64,000 nucleotides of DNA from Virgibacillus sp. 7505 (GCF_002272135.1 NZ_NPBF01000032.1:1-64000); one strand, 5' to 3'. Shown: positions 8,295 to 17,435, numbered from the stretch's first letter. The notes: generated by a model not told the origin, from the letters alone. Made by a program: numbers and translations.

Positions 8295-9179
8295 TTATCG
8301 TAGAAAGTCCATAAGGGTTGGTTGAATAATTCGCGCACCTGCTGACATCGCCGCTCGATGAACTGCTTCCTGGGAAGTAAGATTCATTATAACTTCTTCC
8401 ATTTCGGCATCCTCGTTATTGGACATCAATTCTGTGGCTGACAGCTCCTGATCACCCAAGCGGGATTCTACAAGATCCATCCGATTCATCCGCGCACCTA
8501 TATCTGCTCGTTCGTTGACAAGATTATTGATATTCTCGTCTATTAGTCCAATATACTGATCTAAGTCTTCATCAGAACCATCTGAGCGGAGTGCTGCAGA
8601 GAAATTACTTAAGTCATCGAATAATTTATTCCCGAATACTGCACCTCCATCGACATTGATTTTAACATCAACACCTTTGGATAAAGTCAGATTAACTGCA
8701 TTAGAATTAAAATCTACAGTAGTACTACCATCCTCATTAATCGTAACTGGAGCAGTATTAGTGGCGGATCCATTAAAAATATATTTCTCATTTACTTGTG
8801 TATTTGCAATTGTTGCCAGCTGTTCTTTAAGCTGATCAACTTCCTCTGCAATATTACTTCGCTGTCCCTCTTCATATGTACCATTGCTCGCTTGGACAGC
8901 CAATTCGCGAAGTCGCTGCAGCGCACTTGTAGCGTTGCTCAGAGCAGAATCAGAGTTATCAATCCAAGTCTGGGCCTCTGATAGGTTTCGCTTGTACTGT
9001 GCTACATCACGTACTTCAGTTCGATAACTCATACCCTTTGTCGCAACAACGGGATCATCAGAAGGCCTTGTGATTTTCTTACCTGATGAAAGCTGTTCAG
9101 AATACTTATTCAAGTCGCTGTAACTGTTGCTCAGATTACGCAGCATACTGTTGGACATCATACTTTGTGTTATACGCAT
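8295..9179 (-). CDS. flgL: Hook-filament junction protein FlgL (HAP3)
   Basis: 294 aa. Flagellin-like N-terminus (MRITQSMMSNSMLRNLSNSYSDLNKYSEQLSSGKKI) and C-terminal helix (MNLTSQEAVHRAAMSAGARIIQPTLMDFLR). Together with FlgK it forms the junction between hook and filament, exported with the help of FlgN. Ends and length agree with the family. It follows flgK by 7 bases, so the two are coupled. Confidence 0.96.
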   Translation of the reverse strand: MRITQSMMSNSMLRNLSNSYSDLNKYSEQLSSGKKITRPSDDPVVATKGMSYRTEVRDVAQYKRNLSEAQTWIDNSDSALSNATSALQRLRELAVQASNGTYEEGQRSNIAEEVDQLKEQLATIANTQVNEKYIFNGSATNTAPVTINEDGSTTVDFNSNAVNLTLSKGVDVKINVDGGAVFGNKLFDDLSNFSAALRSDGSDEDLDQYIGLIDENINNLVNERADIGARMNRMDLVESRLGDQELSATELMSNNEDAEMEEVIMNLTSQEAVHRAAMSAGARIIQPTLMDFLR

Positions 9180-9186
9180 GTTTCAC

Positions 9187-10704
9187 TTACCTCCCTACTA
9201 ATCCCATGTTGTTGATGATTGTATCGAGCATTTCGTCTACAGCTGTCATGCTGCGGGCAGCAGCATTATAAGCATGCTGGAACTTGATCATGTTGGTCAT
9301 TTCTTCATCTAGTGACACACTGGAAACAGATTGACGCTGCAAATCAGCTTGATCGACTAACGAAGTAGAGTTAGTTGCTTGTCTCTTTGCTTCTTGTGCG
9401 TTCACGCCCAATGTACCGATCATACCTTCATAGAAACTGCTGACGGAAGTGTTACCTAGTCCTTCTAATGGGGAACGCATCGCTTCGGAGAGCTTCTTCG
9501 CATTTTCGCCATTACCGGAAGTACCGTCTGCACTTACTGCTATTAGATCAGGATTGCCATCTATCTCATCGGACAAGCTGATATTTGCTGCAGCTCCGTA
9601 CTGCGATCCACCTGCGTCAAAGAAATCAATTCCAGAGAGGGTGCCACCTTTTGTATAGCCAGTCTGCTGCACTGCATTGATTGCCTGTGCAAAGTTGAAC
9701 GCCATTTTATCAAGGTTTTGCATCATTTCCGGATATGTACCTTTAATAGAACCATCTTCCAGATATCCGTATGAATCCATCAGGCCCTTAAGCTCCCCTT
9801 TGGAAGTAAAATCCTCTACAGAAATCTCTGTATCTCCAAAAGTAATACTTTCAACAGCCTGCATGCCGTTCTCATCTTGACCATACTGGACTGACAAAGG
9901 CTGATAGGTTTTCGTGTCAGGATCAACCAATACTGCTTGTGCTGCACCCTGTTCATCAACCAATGTGATTTTAGCAATACCTTGAGCTGCTGTTGGAGCT
10001 AAGCCGCCTGATTCCTGGTATTCCACTTTGATGTTGACCATCGAGGAAAGCTCATCTATCAGTACATCTCGTTTATCATACAAATCATTTGTCACCATAC
10101 CGTGCGGTTCCATTTCGGCGATCTGTTTGTTCAATTCATTGATTTGGTTCATATAAGAGTTGATGCTCTTCACGGACACATTATCAATTTGGTCACGTAG
10201 GTCGCCACGAACATTCGTAAGGCTGTCAGAGATATAATTGAACGTCTCTGCTACTGCCTTACCTTTTTCTAAGGCAACAGAACGGGCTCCTGATTCATCT
10301 GGTGTAGCCGAAAGATCCTGTAAGGAGCTCCAAAAATCATCCAAAACAGCAGATAAGCCCGAATCAGACGGCTCGTTAATAATCCCTTCCATCCGGTTCA
10401 ATGCTTCGGATTTCATGCTCCAGTAAGCAGAAGTTCCAGTCTGCGAACGGTATTGCGCATCCAGGTAGCTGTTTCGGATACGTTCGATTGAGCCTGCTTG
10501 GACCCCTGTTCCCTGTTGTCCGGCTATTTGTGGACGATTTAGTCCTGCGGCTGGATATGGGGAGATTTGTTCGAAGTTAACGCGCTGTCTTGTATAGCCT
10601 TCTGTATTTGCATTCGCAATATTATTGCTTGTCGTATATAACGCCGTCTGCTGCGCAAAAAGCGCTGAGCGTGCGATTTCTAATCCTTGGAATGTTGATC
10701 CCAT
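9187..10704 (-). CDS. flgK: Hook-associated protein FlgK (HAP1)
   Basis: 505 aa. The N-terminus has the flagellar rod/hook signature (GLEIARSALFAQQTALYTTSNNIANANTEGYTRQRV) and the C-terminus ends in SVSLDEEMTNMIKFQHAYNAAARSMTAVDEMLDTIINNMGLVGR. It forms the first junction ring between hook and filament. Secreted without a cleaved signal, using the FlgN chaperone encoded upstream. The length is normal for Bacillus. Confidence 0.97.
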   Translation of the reverse strand: MGSTFQGLEIARSALFAQQTALYTTSNNIANANTEGYTRQRVNFEQISPYPAAGLNRPQIAGQQGTGVQAGSIERIRNSYLDAQYRSQTGTSAYWSMKSEALNRMEGIINEPSDSGLSAVLDDFWSSLQDLSATPDESGARSVALEKGKAVAETFNYISDSLTNVRGDLRDQIDNVSVKSINSYMNQINELNKQIAEMEPHGMVTNDLYDKRDVLIDELSSMVNIKVEYQESGGLAPTAAQGIAKITLVDEQGAAQAVLVDPDTKTYQPLSVQYGQDENGMQAVESITFGDTEISVEDFTSKGELKGLMDSYGYLEDGSIKGTYPEMMQNLDKMAFNFAQAINAVQQTGYTKGGTLSGIDFFDAGGSQYGAAANISLSDEIDGNPDLIAVSADGTSGNGENAKKLSEAMRSPLEGLGNTSVSSFYEGMIGTLGVNAQEAKRQATNSTSLVDQADLQRQSVSSVSLDEEMTNMIKFQHAYNAAARSMTAVDEMLDTIINNMGLVGR

Positions 10705-10743
10705 GTATATTCCCCTTTTACCGATAGCTTTTCCGTATCTGTG

Positions 10744-11235
10744 TTATGCTTTGGAGTCAAACAAGGCGCGATTCTGCGGTCGCTGCTGATCCTGGTTAGG
10801 TGTACCATAATTCAATGATTGGATGGAGGGAGCAAGCATATCCAGTGAAATCTGCAAGAATTGCATCGACTGCTCCAGCAGCTGCTGATTGAGCGCTTCC
10901 TGCTTCTTTAGCTCTGTCACCGTCTCCGTAAGGCCGATCAGTTGTTGTTCAAACTGAAGGGCTGACTTCTGATCTGTAATCAGTTCCAAAAGCTCCGAAA
11001 CAGTAGACGGCACCGGAAGTCCAGATGCAACAGCCCATGATTCTGTTTGCTGAATTCGCAATTTCTCAATCTGGGCGACAGCTTGCACATGCTTCTTTTC
11101 TGCAAGCAGCTGCTTCTGCAGGCTTTCCATGTCGTTTGATTTCAGATGATCTGTTTTCAGCCGGCTGATTTCAAGAAGACTCCGATGCAATTTATGCAGT
11201 TTTTCAATCGTTTCTAATAAAGCTTGTAAAGCCAT
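10744..11235 (-). CDS. flgN: Flagellar export chaperone FlgN
   Basis: 163 aa, almost wholly alpha-helical with coiled-coil heptads (MALQALLETIEKLHKLHRSLLEISRLKTDHL). FlgN binds the C-termini of FlgK and FlgL in the cytoplasm and keeps them export-ready. Sequence is weakly conserved in this family, so the call rests on length, helicity and the fixed place between flgM and flgK. Confidence 0.88.
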   Translation of the reverse strand: MALQALLETIEKLHKLHRSLLEISRLKTDHLKSNDMESLQKQLLAEKKHVQAVAQIEKLRIQQTESWAVASGLPVPSTVSELLELITDQKSALQFEQQLIGLTETVTELKKQEALNQQLLEQSMQFLQISLDMLAPSIQSLNYGTPNQDQQRPQNRALFDSKA

Positions 11236-11253
11236 GGTTGCTCCTCCTTGGTC

Positions 11254-11511
11254 TTATGACCAAAAATCCATCATTTTCTTAGCGGTTTTCTCTGCATCGA
11301 CTTTATATTCGCCATTTTGTACTGCGGCTTTTATCTGTTCCACATGGCTCTGGCGGCTAGCCTGGATTTTGTCGCCTTCCTGAAGGCGTTTCGCCTCTGA
11401 GGAGATCTCCAATTTATCCTGGCGCTGACTTGCTTTTTGCAAATCTGCCTGCTGCTTGAGCTGTTTTGTGTACGGATTGAAACCGGATTGGTTCGGACCT
11501 TGAATTTTCAA
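11254..11511 (-). CDS. flgM: Anti-sigma-D factor FlgM
   Basis: 85 aa. Typical FlgM layout: MKIQGPNQSGFNPYTKQ at the start and a C-terminal sigma-binding helix region (HVEQIKAAVQNGEYKVDAEKTAKKMMDFW). It inhibits sigma-D until the hook is complete. The start codon is TTG at 11511 with AAAGGGGTG 8 bases before it. A sigma-D-like and a sigma-A-like promoter overlap just upstream, so its level should rise with its own target sigma factor. Confidence 0.92.
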   Translation of the reverse strand: MKIQGPNQSGFNPYTKQLKQQADLQKASQRQDKLEISSEAKRLQEGDKIQASRQSHVEQIKAAVQNGEYKVDAEKTAKKMMDFWS

Positions 11512-11552
11512 AGATCTACACCCCTTTCCAACTTCTTAACACTCTTACAGAT

Positions 11553-11589
11553 AGTATCGGTCAACATCGGGGAAATGTTAAGCGATTTA
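11553..11589 (-). promoter_or_regulatory. Overlapping sigma-D and sigma-A promoter candidates for flgM
   Basis: Sigma-D-like: TAAA (11586-11589), 14 bases, CCCGATGT (11564-11571). Sigma-A-like: TTAACA (11576-11581), 17 bases, GATACT (11553-11558). The two elements interleave, so only one holoenzyme can sit at a time. In B. subtilis the flgM group is also partly driven by sigma-D. Confidence 0.6.
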
Positions 11590-11594
11590 ATGAA

Positions 11595-12014
11595 TTATTT
11601 CACAGAACGATTTGCATTGTAATAGACACGCTGCTCTTTAACACCTGCAGCAGCTACACGTTTCTCATCCAATTCGCGAGCAACGTCCAGATCTTTGCGC
11701 ATTTGATCTTTGCAATCTGTGCAAATTTCGCCTTCTGTAATTTGATTGGAACAGTTGCGGCAAGAATATGACAGCATCGGGAATTGACTTGGCTGCAATC
11801 GTTTTTCACGGACAAATTTGATGATCAGTGATTCTGGTACGGTTGTGACTTCTGTAATTTGCTGGATGGTTGCTTGGCGATTTTCACGTTTGCGCAGATA
11901 CTGGTAGACCATTTGGAAGGAACGCTCTTCCTCTCGATGGCAATTCGGACAAATATCTCGGTAATCTCGCGCGAATACGCTTCCGCAGCGGACGCAATTT
12001 GCTAGTTCTAACAT
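11595..12014 (-). CDS. yvyF: Flagellar operon zinc-finger protein YvyF
   Basis: 139 aa. It has four CxxC pairs: CVRCGSVF, CPNCHRE, CRNCSNQ and CTDCKDQ, i.e. two zinc ribbons around a winged-helix-like middle (VPESLIIKFVREKRLQP). It belongs to the family found beside flgM in Bacillaceae (TIGR03826); the B. subtilis name is yvyF. Role unproven, probably regulatory. GGAGGAGGG lies 10 bases before the ATG. An extended -10 promoter candidate lies about 60 bases upstream. Confidence 0.88.
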   Translation of the reverse strand: MLELANCVRCGSVFARDYRDICPNCHREEERSFQMVYQYLRKRENRQATIQQITEVTTVPESLIIKFVREKRLQPSQFPMLSYSCRNCSNQITEGEICTDCKDQMRKDLDVARELDEKRVAAAGVKEQRVYYNANRSVK

Positions 12015-12072
12015 AGGCTAACGCCCTCCTCCTAGTATAATAGGTACACTCGTAAGTGACCTGATTAGTATA

Positions 12073-12081
12073 ATTATAGCA
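12073..12081 (-). promoter_or_regulatory. Extended -10 promoter candidate for yvyF
   Basis: Minus strand TGC-TATAAT (12073-12081) without a recognisable -35. It lies in the 117-base gap between comFC and yvyF and would uncouple the flagellar genes from the competence genes. Confidence 0.4.
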
Positions 12082-12131
12082 TGATAATATAATAAACCCG
12101 CGGTTCACACGACATTTGGCATATGGGAAAG

Positions 12132-12809
12132 TTACCCCCTGATTAACGTACAGGCCGCTACAAATTCGGTACCATTTTCCTTCAAAACCTGCGCAGCATG
12201 CCGAAGCGTTGTTCCTGTTGTATAAATATCATCGATCAAAACAGCGAATCGGGGTGGTTCCGATAGTAAATAAAACGGATTATCAGCTGTCACTCTGTGC
12301 AATCGGCTACGCTTGGATTGCTTTTCTCCATGCTTTCTTCCTAGTGCATTCTTCCGCTTGGCCCGTGTAAAAGCTGCCAGCTCTTCCGCTTGATTGAAGC
12401 CTCTCTCCGCCATCCGCTCTGCGCTTAATGGAATAGGAACTACCTCATACTTGGACTCCCTGAAATGCTGAAGATAGAGTTTCCGAAATTCGGCTTCAAA
12501 CACTTTTCCCAGCACATAATCGCCGCGATATTTCCATCTTGCTATATAATCCTGCATAAATGGCTCATAGCAGTACAAAGAAACATTCCTCTCCAGCATA
12601 GTCTGATAGCTCGTTTTCTCCCACTCGAGACAATCTGAACAAGTACTAGAAGTCGTCTGTTTCATGCAACTTGTGCAACCTGGCTCTTCCAGTCTGTGAA
12701 AAGACACTTCACAATCCAAACAAAGGAGTGATATCCGCTCCGGCCAAAAGAAAGTGGACCAGCTGGGACGGGAAGCGTACGATTCTCCGCATCCTACACA
12801 TAGACTCAT
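12132..12809 (-). CDS. comFC: Competence protein ComFC (phosphoribosyltransferase-like)
   Basis: 225 aa ComF family. N-terminal zinc ribbon (CVGCG, CLDCE, CTSC, CSDC) and C-terminal phosphoribosyltransferase fold with VLIDDIYTTGTTLRHA near 190-205, the PRPP-binding signature. Works in transformation at or after DNA uptake, in the cytosol with ComFA. Its ATG overlaps the comFA stop (ATGA), so translation is coupled. B. subtilis has comFB between these two; it is absent here. Confidence 0.95.
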   Translation of the reverse strand: MSLCVGCGESYASRPSWSTFFWPERISLLCLDCEVSFHRLEEPGCTSCMKQTTSSTCSDCLEWEKTSYQTMLERNVSLYCYEPFMQDYIARWKYRGDYVLGKVFEAEFRKLYLQHFRESKYEVVPIPLSAERMAERGFNQAEELAAFTRAKRKNALGRKHGEKQSKRSRLHRVTADNPFYLLSEPPRFAVLIDDIYTTGTTLRHAAQVLKENGTEFVAACTLIRG

Positions 12810-14200
12810 AGCCGCTTTGCCCTTCGATTCATGTCGGTGATGGACCGCACTGCCTTATCCATAGCATCGCTTCTTCCTTCATGAAAGAAGACAACCTCTC
12901 CTGTCGGATCAGCTGGACTTCTGCCGGCACGGCCTGCAATCTGCACCAATGCTGCCTCATCAAAAACATCATGACCAGCATCCAAAATTGCTACATCCAC
13001 AGAAGGAAACGTCACACCTCGTTCAAGAATGGTTGTCGTTAGGATAACGGCTATATCACGATTTCGGAATGCCTGCACTTTTGCCTCTCTGTCTTTATCG
13101 GCAGCATGGACAGTTCTTATTAGTGTTTCTGCATCTCTTTTTGACAGGATTTTTTGTGCGGATGGACGAAGCACTTCCTTTGCCTCTTCTTGCAGTCTAT
13201 CAGCAAGTACGACGGTAGGAAGAAAAATCAGTACCTGCCTTGTCGGATTACTGCGATTGTTGATCCAATGCAGCAGCCCTTTCGGAAAATTCCCTTTTCG
13301 TAATTGTTTCTGCAAACCAAAGCAAAGCTTTGATGCAGGTACTGGAAGAGGCTGCCCATGAAAGCGTACGGGAACGAAAACATGAGGGAGGGTTTGGGCA
13401 GAGATTTGCCGCTTTTCTTTTTGCCGTGGTGTTGCAGTGAGGAAAATGGAGGCACATGTCGATTTCTTGGCTTTTTCCGAGGCGATATGGAGCATCGGGT
13501 CAACATGATATGGAAAAGCATCGATCTCGTCAATGATGAGTACATCAAAAGCCTGATAAAACCGCAGCAGCTGATGCGTGGTCGCCAGGATGAGCTGACC
13601 GTCACCCGTTTTATCCGGACTGCTGCCATATAATGCTTGAACAGTGACAGTTGGGAATGCCTGTTGGAATCGCGGCAGCAATTCCCTGACCACATCCGCT
13701 CGCGGTGTCGCAAGACAAATTCGTTTGCCCTGTTGGAGCGAGATCGTAATCCCTTGGAATAGCATCTCCGTTTTACCCGCACCGCAGACAGCATGTACCA
13801 GCAGCTTCCCATTCTGCTTCATCGCCAAATCAATTGCATCTGCGGCAAGCTGCTGATACCTGGTCAGTTCTCCTTCCCAAGCACAAGGATTATCATGAGA
13901 GGGCCACTCAGGGTCCGGGCCAGTCCATTCATAGAGATGTTCACAGGCACTTACTCTTCCCATTTGAATGCAGTTCCTGCAGTAAAGATGGATACTGCCA
14001 CAGATCTGACAGTTAATACTTTGCAGATGAGGCTGTGTCGCATTGCACCGATTACAATATAAGCTGTTTTTTTCTTTTCGTATTGATGGAATTTGTTTGA
14101 AGTGATGTTGTTGGAGAGCTTCCTGAAGGGCATTAGCTGAGAGTGGAATTTCACGGCTTAATAATCGTTTACCGGCATAGCGTTTTGGATCAAGTTCCAT
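12806..14200 (-). CDS. comFA: DEAD-box ATPase for DNA uptake, ComFA
   Basis: 464 aa, the usual length. N-terminal four-cysteine zinc fingers (CNRCNATQPH, CQICGSIHLYCRNC, CEHLYEW), Walker A GAGKTEM near 142, the DEAD-type box DEIDAF, TATP motif III and the C-terminal helicase lobe with QIAGRAGR. It powers import of single-stranded DNA through ComEC in competent cells. It sits directly behind degV with only a terminator between (14221-14246). I could not find a clear ComK box in this short gap. Confidence 0.96.
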   Translation of the reverse strand: MELDPKRYAGKRLLSREIPLSANALQEALQQHHFKQIPSIRKEKNSLYCNRCNATQPHLQSINCQICGSIHLYCRNCIQMGRVSACEHLYEWTGPDPEWPSHDNPCAWEGELTRYQQLAADAIDLAMKQNGKLLVHAVCGAGKTEMLFQGITISLQQGKRICLATPRADVVRELLPRFQQAFPTVTVQALYGSSPDKTGDGQLILATTHQLLRFYQAFDVLIIDEIDAFPYHVDPMLHIASEKAKKSTCASIFLTATPRQKEKRQISAQTLPHVFVPVRFHGQPLPVPASKLCFGLQKQLRKGNFPKGLLHWINNRSNPTRQVLIFLPTVVLADRLQEEAKEVLRPSAQKILSKRDAETLIRTVHAADKDREAKVQAFRNRDIAVILTTTILERGVTFPSVDVAILDAGHDVFDEAALVQIAGRAGRSPADPTGEVVFFHEGRSDAMDKAVRSITDMNRRAKRL

Positions 14201-14220
14201 TTACTTGCTCCTTTCTATAA

Positions 14221-14246
14221 AAAAAGGGGAGAGAAACTATCCCCCC
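14221..14246 (-). terminator. Terminator of degV
   Basis: Minus-strand GGGGA/TCCCC stem followed by seven T residues, located between degV and comFA. Confidence 0.7.
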
Positions 14247-15089
14247 TTACACTTTGTACCACAAAAATCCAATGGCACCTTCGCCAAGATGGGTGGCGAT
14301 AACCGGGCCGAAATAAGATACTTCTATTTCTGCATTTGGGTATTCGGCCGCCCATTCCTGACGCAGACTTTCTGCTTCCTCAGGTCGATTGCCGTGAATG
14401 ATGCAGGCCTTCATTTTTGCACCACCTGCAGCTTGCTCATCGAATAATGCCTTGATTCGGCTGATTGCTTTCTTCTTCGTCCGGATCTTTTCAAACGGCA
14501 CGATCTTTTTATCCTCAAAATGAAGAACCGGTTTTACCTGGAGCAGACTGCCGATAATGGCTTGCGCTCCATTCAAGCGTCCGCCGCGTTGCAGATTGGA
14601 CAAATCATCAACAATGAAATACGCTATCATCGTTTCTTTCATTTCATCCAAACGCTTAAGAATATCTTCAACGCTTGCGCCTTGTTTCACCATACGTGCT
14701 GCTTCCAATGCATAGTAGCCTTGGGCCATACAGCTCAGTTCGGAATCATACGCATGGACGTCGATTCCTTCTACCATATCGTCGGCTGCCACCATGCTTT
14801 GGTACGTACCGCTGATTCCACTGGAAAGATGCACACTGATAACGGCATCATAGGATTCGCTCAGCTCCTCCAGCTTCTCGATCACTTTACCTACGACTGG
14901 CTGGGATGTCTTAGGCAATGCCTTTTGCTGCTTTATCTTGTCATAGAATTCCTCAGCAGTGATATCCACTTCTTCCTCATACGTTGCATCGTCGAAAACG
15001 ACCTGCAATGGGATCATATGTATGTCAAATGCTTCTCGCTGTTCTGGCGTAAGATATGCTGTACTATCTGTCATTACAGCAATATTCAT
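14247..15089 (-). CDS. degV: DegV family fatty-acid-binding protein
   Basis: 280 aa. The family fold begins MNIAVMTDSTAYLTPEQREAFDIHMIPLQV and includes SSGISGTYQS, which contacts the fatty acid carboxylate; NLQRGGRLNGAQAIIGSLLQVKP is the second hallmark. DegV/FakB proteins bind a fatty acid and present it to the kinase FakA for phosphorylation. Cytosolic. The position between degU and comFA is standard. Two 16-base direct repeats 21 bases apart lie 22 bases upstream of its start. Confidence 0.92.
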   Translation of the reverse strand: MNIAVMTDSTAYLTPEQREAFDIHMIPLQVVFDDATYEEEVDITAEEFYDKIKQQKALPKTSQPVVGKVIEKLEELSESYDAVISVHLSSGISGTYQSMVAADDMVEGIDVHAYDSELSCMAQGYYALEAARMVKQGASVEDILKRLDEMKETMIAYFIVDDLSNLQRGGRLNGAQAIIGSLLQVKPVLHFEDKKIVPFEKIRTKKKAISRIKALFDEQAAGGAKMKACIIHGNRPEEAESLRQEWAAEYPNAEIEVSYFGPVIATHLGEGAIGFLWYKV

Positions 15090-15110
15090 GCTATCGGTCT
15101 CCCTTACGTT

Positions 15111-15147
15111 TTTCTGCCTTCTATCTAACGATTTCTGCCTTCTATCT
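15111..15147 (-). repeat. Two identical 16-base direct repeats before degV
   Basis: TTTCTGCCTTCTATCT occurs at 15111-15126 and again at 15132-15147, a period of 21 bases (two helical turns). In the degV sense each copy carries AGAAGG. It could be a regulator site pair or a recent local duplication. Confidence 0.8.
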
Positions 15148-15207
15148 TACCCTATGCCTGTCCTTTTTGCATCCATCAATTAGGAATTCATCTCATGCCA
15201 TACTAAA

Positions 15208-15237
15208 GTGATTTGCAGATTCCCAGTCTGAAATCAC
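15208..15237. repeat. Bulged inverted repeat between degU and degV
   Basis: GTGATTT (15208-15214) pairs with AAATCAC (15231-15237), and CAGA pairs with TCTG inside, with one bulged G. No T-tract follows, so it looks more like an operator or RNA structure than a terminator. Confidence 0.55.
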
Positions 15238-15272
15238 AGTTTTGTCCTAGCTCTCCATCAGAAAAACAAAAA

Positions 15273-15298
15273 AAGCCCGGGCTTTATCACCCGGACTT
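15273..15298 (-). terminator. Terminator of degU
   Basis: AAGTCCGGG pairs with CCCGGGCTT on the minus strand, followed by a run of seven T residues just after the degU stop. One mismatch in a GC-rich stem. Confidence 0.9.
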
Positions 15299-15303
15299 TC
15301 ACC

Positions 15304-15984
15304 TTACAATACTTCGACCCAGCCGTTGCGGATTGCTGTTACAACTGCTTGTGTACGGTCATTGACATTCATTTTTTGCAAGATATTACTAACGTGGTTC
15401 TTGACTGTTTTTTCACTGATATACAGTGCTTCCGCTACGCCGCGGTTGCTCTTTCCGTCAGCAAGCAGCTGCAGAACTTCACATTCCCGGCGTGTAAGCA
15501 GATGCAATGGACGGCGGTGTTCGCCGATTTTGCTGGAAATGGATGAGTTGCTTTCCTCTGAAAGGCGTCGGTATTCCTTCACAAGATTATGAGTGACTTT
15601 CGGATGCAAATAGGATCCGCCTTCACTGACGACCTTGATGGCATCAATCAGAGAATCTGCATCCATTTCTTTCAGCAAATACCCTTGTGCGCCAGTTTTC
15701 AAAGCATGTGTTACGTAGTTTTCATCATCATGGATCGAAAGTATGATGACGTTGATATCTGGACGGTGTTTGATCAAGTCAGCTGTTGCTTGTACACCGT
15801 TTGTAGTCGGCATATTAATGTCCATCAGTACGACGTCAGGATTGAACTTTTCAACAAGCTCAAGTGCCTCTGACCCGTCGTCTCCTTCTGCTACAACCTG
15901 GAAAGCCGGTTCGAATTCCAGGATGCGTTTGACACCCTCTCGAAATAGCTTATGGTCGTCAATCAATAATATTCCAGTACTCAT
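15304..15984 (-). CDS. degU: Response regulator DegU
   Basis: 226 aa from ATG 15984, chosen because GGAGGAGC lies 6 bases upstream; the longer frame to 16020 adds unlike residues. Receiver domain 1-120 with phospho-acceptor Asp in VLMDINMP, and a LuxR-type helix-turn-helix at the C-terminus ([36 protein letters not shown]). It controls exoenzymes, competence, motility and biofilm together with DegS. 173 bases separate it from degS, enough for its own promoter, but I see no convincing -35/-10 pair there. Confidence 0.97.
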   Translation of the reverse strand: MSTGILLIDDHKLFREGVKRILEFEPAFQVVAEGDDGSEALELVEKFNPDVVLMDINMPTTNGVQATADLIKHRPDINVIILSIHDDENYVTHALKTGAQGYLLKEMDADSLIDAIKVVSEGGSYLHPKVTHNLVKEYRRLSEESNSSISSKIGEHRRPLHLLTRRECEVLQLLADGKSNRGVAEALYISEKTVKNHVSNILQKMNVNDRTQAVVTAIRNGWVEVL

Positions 15985-16157
15985 GTGTTCGCTCCTCCTA
16001 CAAGTTCTTGTCATTTTCATCTTTTGCTGTGTGCTCTTAGAAATTATGAGTAAGTTGTCAATATAAGTGCGTTAACAAGTCCCGTCTAAGCGGTTGACAT
16101 TACATGCTTCTAATTATAAGCATAATTACCTGATTACCGCCACTTATATCCTTCTTT

Positions 16158-17297
16158 TTATCCTTCTGTAAGTGGTACCTTGATTAGGACTCGGGTCCCT
16201 TTTCCGATTTCGGAATGGAAGGCAATGGAACCATTCAGCATCTCAACACGCTCGCGCATCCCGATAATTCCGAATGAGTTCTCTTTCTTCACTGTAACAT
16301 CGAAGCCCTTTCCATCATCAATAATGCTAATAACTACCAAGTCCTGCATTACTTCCAGGCGGACCTTGATTGTACTTGGTTCTGCATGCTTGACTGCATT
16401 CTGGACTGCTTCCTGGGTAAGACGGAACAATGCCACCTCATACTTCGGATCCAGACGCTTTTCTGCCTTTAATGCTGTGAAATCAATATGGATGTTATTG
16501 AATTCTTCGATATTGGCCAAGTACTTCCTAATCGTAGGCAGCAAACCGAGATCATCCAGCGCCATCGGGCGAAGGTCATAAATGATGCGGCGCACTTCGT
16601 ACAGAGAGCTGCGGACCATCTTACGCATATTCTGGATCTCGAGCAGCGCTTCCTCTGTACTCCTTTCTCGGAAAGTACGGTCAACAAGTTCGGATCTGAG
16701 CAGGATATTCGCAAGCATTTGAGCTGGGCCGTCATGCATTTCCCTGGAGAGCCTGCGACGTTCTTCCTCTTGTGCTTCAATGATTTTCAAACCGAATTCC
16801 TGCTTCTCCTTCGCATCGATAATGAGCTGGGAAACTTGTTTGAAATCGTCATTCAAATAATTGAGGACCACACTGATCTTGCCTACCAGACCTTCTGCAC
16901 GCTTCATCTTCAGTTCCAGCCCCTGCAATCGGCGCTGAATCTCATCACGGCGTTCACGCAGAAGCTTTTCCTTTTCACGGGACATGCGTAGCTCAATCTG
17001 CAGCTTATGGGTCTGCTCGTACACTTCCCGGATCTCTTCTTCCGAATAACGATCAAAATCACGGCTCACATCAGACAAACGCATTTTGGAATAGCGGACT
17101 TTCTGCTCCAGCTGATCTCCTTCCTTGATCATATCACCCACTTTTTCCTTTGTGAGCTGCAGATCAGCAAGAAGCTGCTCATATTCCATGCGTGACTCTT
17201 CCCCTATGTAAAAAATCTCATCCTTGCTGTTCTCGACAGCTTCCACCATCTCATTGATGATCCGGTCGAGCGCTTTGTCTTCGATTTTTTTACCCAT
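16158..17297 (-). CDS. degS: Sensor histidine kinase DegS
   Basis: 379 aa cytosolic kinase without membrane segments. Long coiled-coil N-terminal sensor region (about 1-170), phospho-acceptor His in EERRRLSREMHDGPAQML near 185-192, and a HATPase domain with NAVKHAEPS and DDGKGFDV...GIIGMRERV. It phosphorylates and dephosphorylates DegU. Length is close to the B. subtilis protein. The start follows GGAG by 9 bases. It is divergent from yvyE across about 140 bases. Confidence 0.97.
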   Translation of the reverse strand: MGKKIEDKALDRIINEMVEAVENSKDEIFYIGEESRMEYEQLLADLQLTKEKVGDMIKEGDQLEQKVRYSKMRLSDVSRDFDRYSEEEIREVYEQTHKLQIELRMSREKEKLLRERRDEIQRRLQGLELKMKRAEGLVGKISVVLNYLNDDFKQVSQLIIDAKEKQEFGLKIIEAQEEERRRLSREMHDGPAQMLANILLRSELVDRTFRERSTEEALLEIQNMRKMVRSSLYEVRRIIYDLRPMALDDLGLLPTIRKYLANIEEFNNIHIDFTALKAEKRLDPKYEVALFRLTQEAVQNAVKHAEPSTIKVRLEVMQDLVVISIIDDGKGFDVTVKKENSFGIIGMRERVEMLNGSIAFHSEIGKGTRVLIKVPLTEG

Positions 17298-17435
17298 TTC
17301 ATTTCTCCAATCTTGTATGCTATATCATTCGAATTACCCAACTGCTTTATGGGGTTTGCGGGATACTTTTCTATGTAATTCGTCATGTTTTCTGCTATCT
17401 TTATATAATGAGTGCTCAAGGAGGTAAAATGCAAG

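Noticed and set aside
13228-13812. 194-codon frame inside comFA
   Set aside because: Shifted frame of the well conserved helicase gene.
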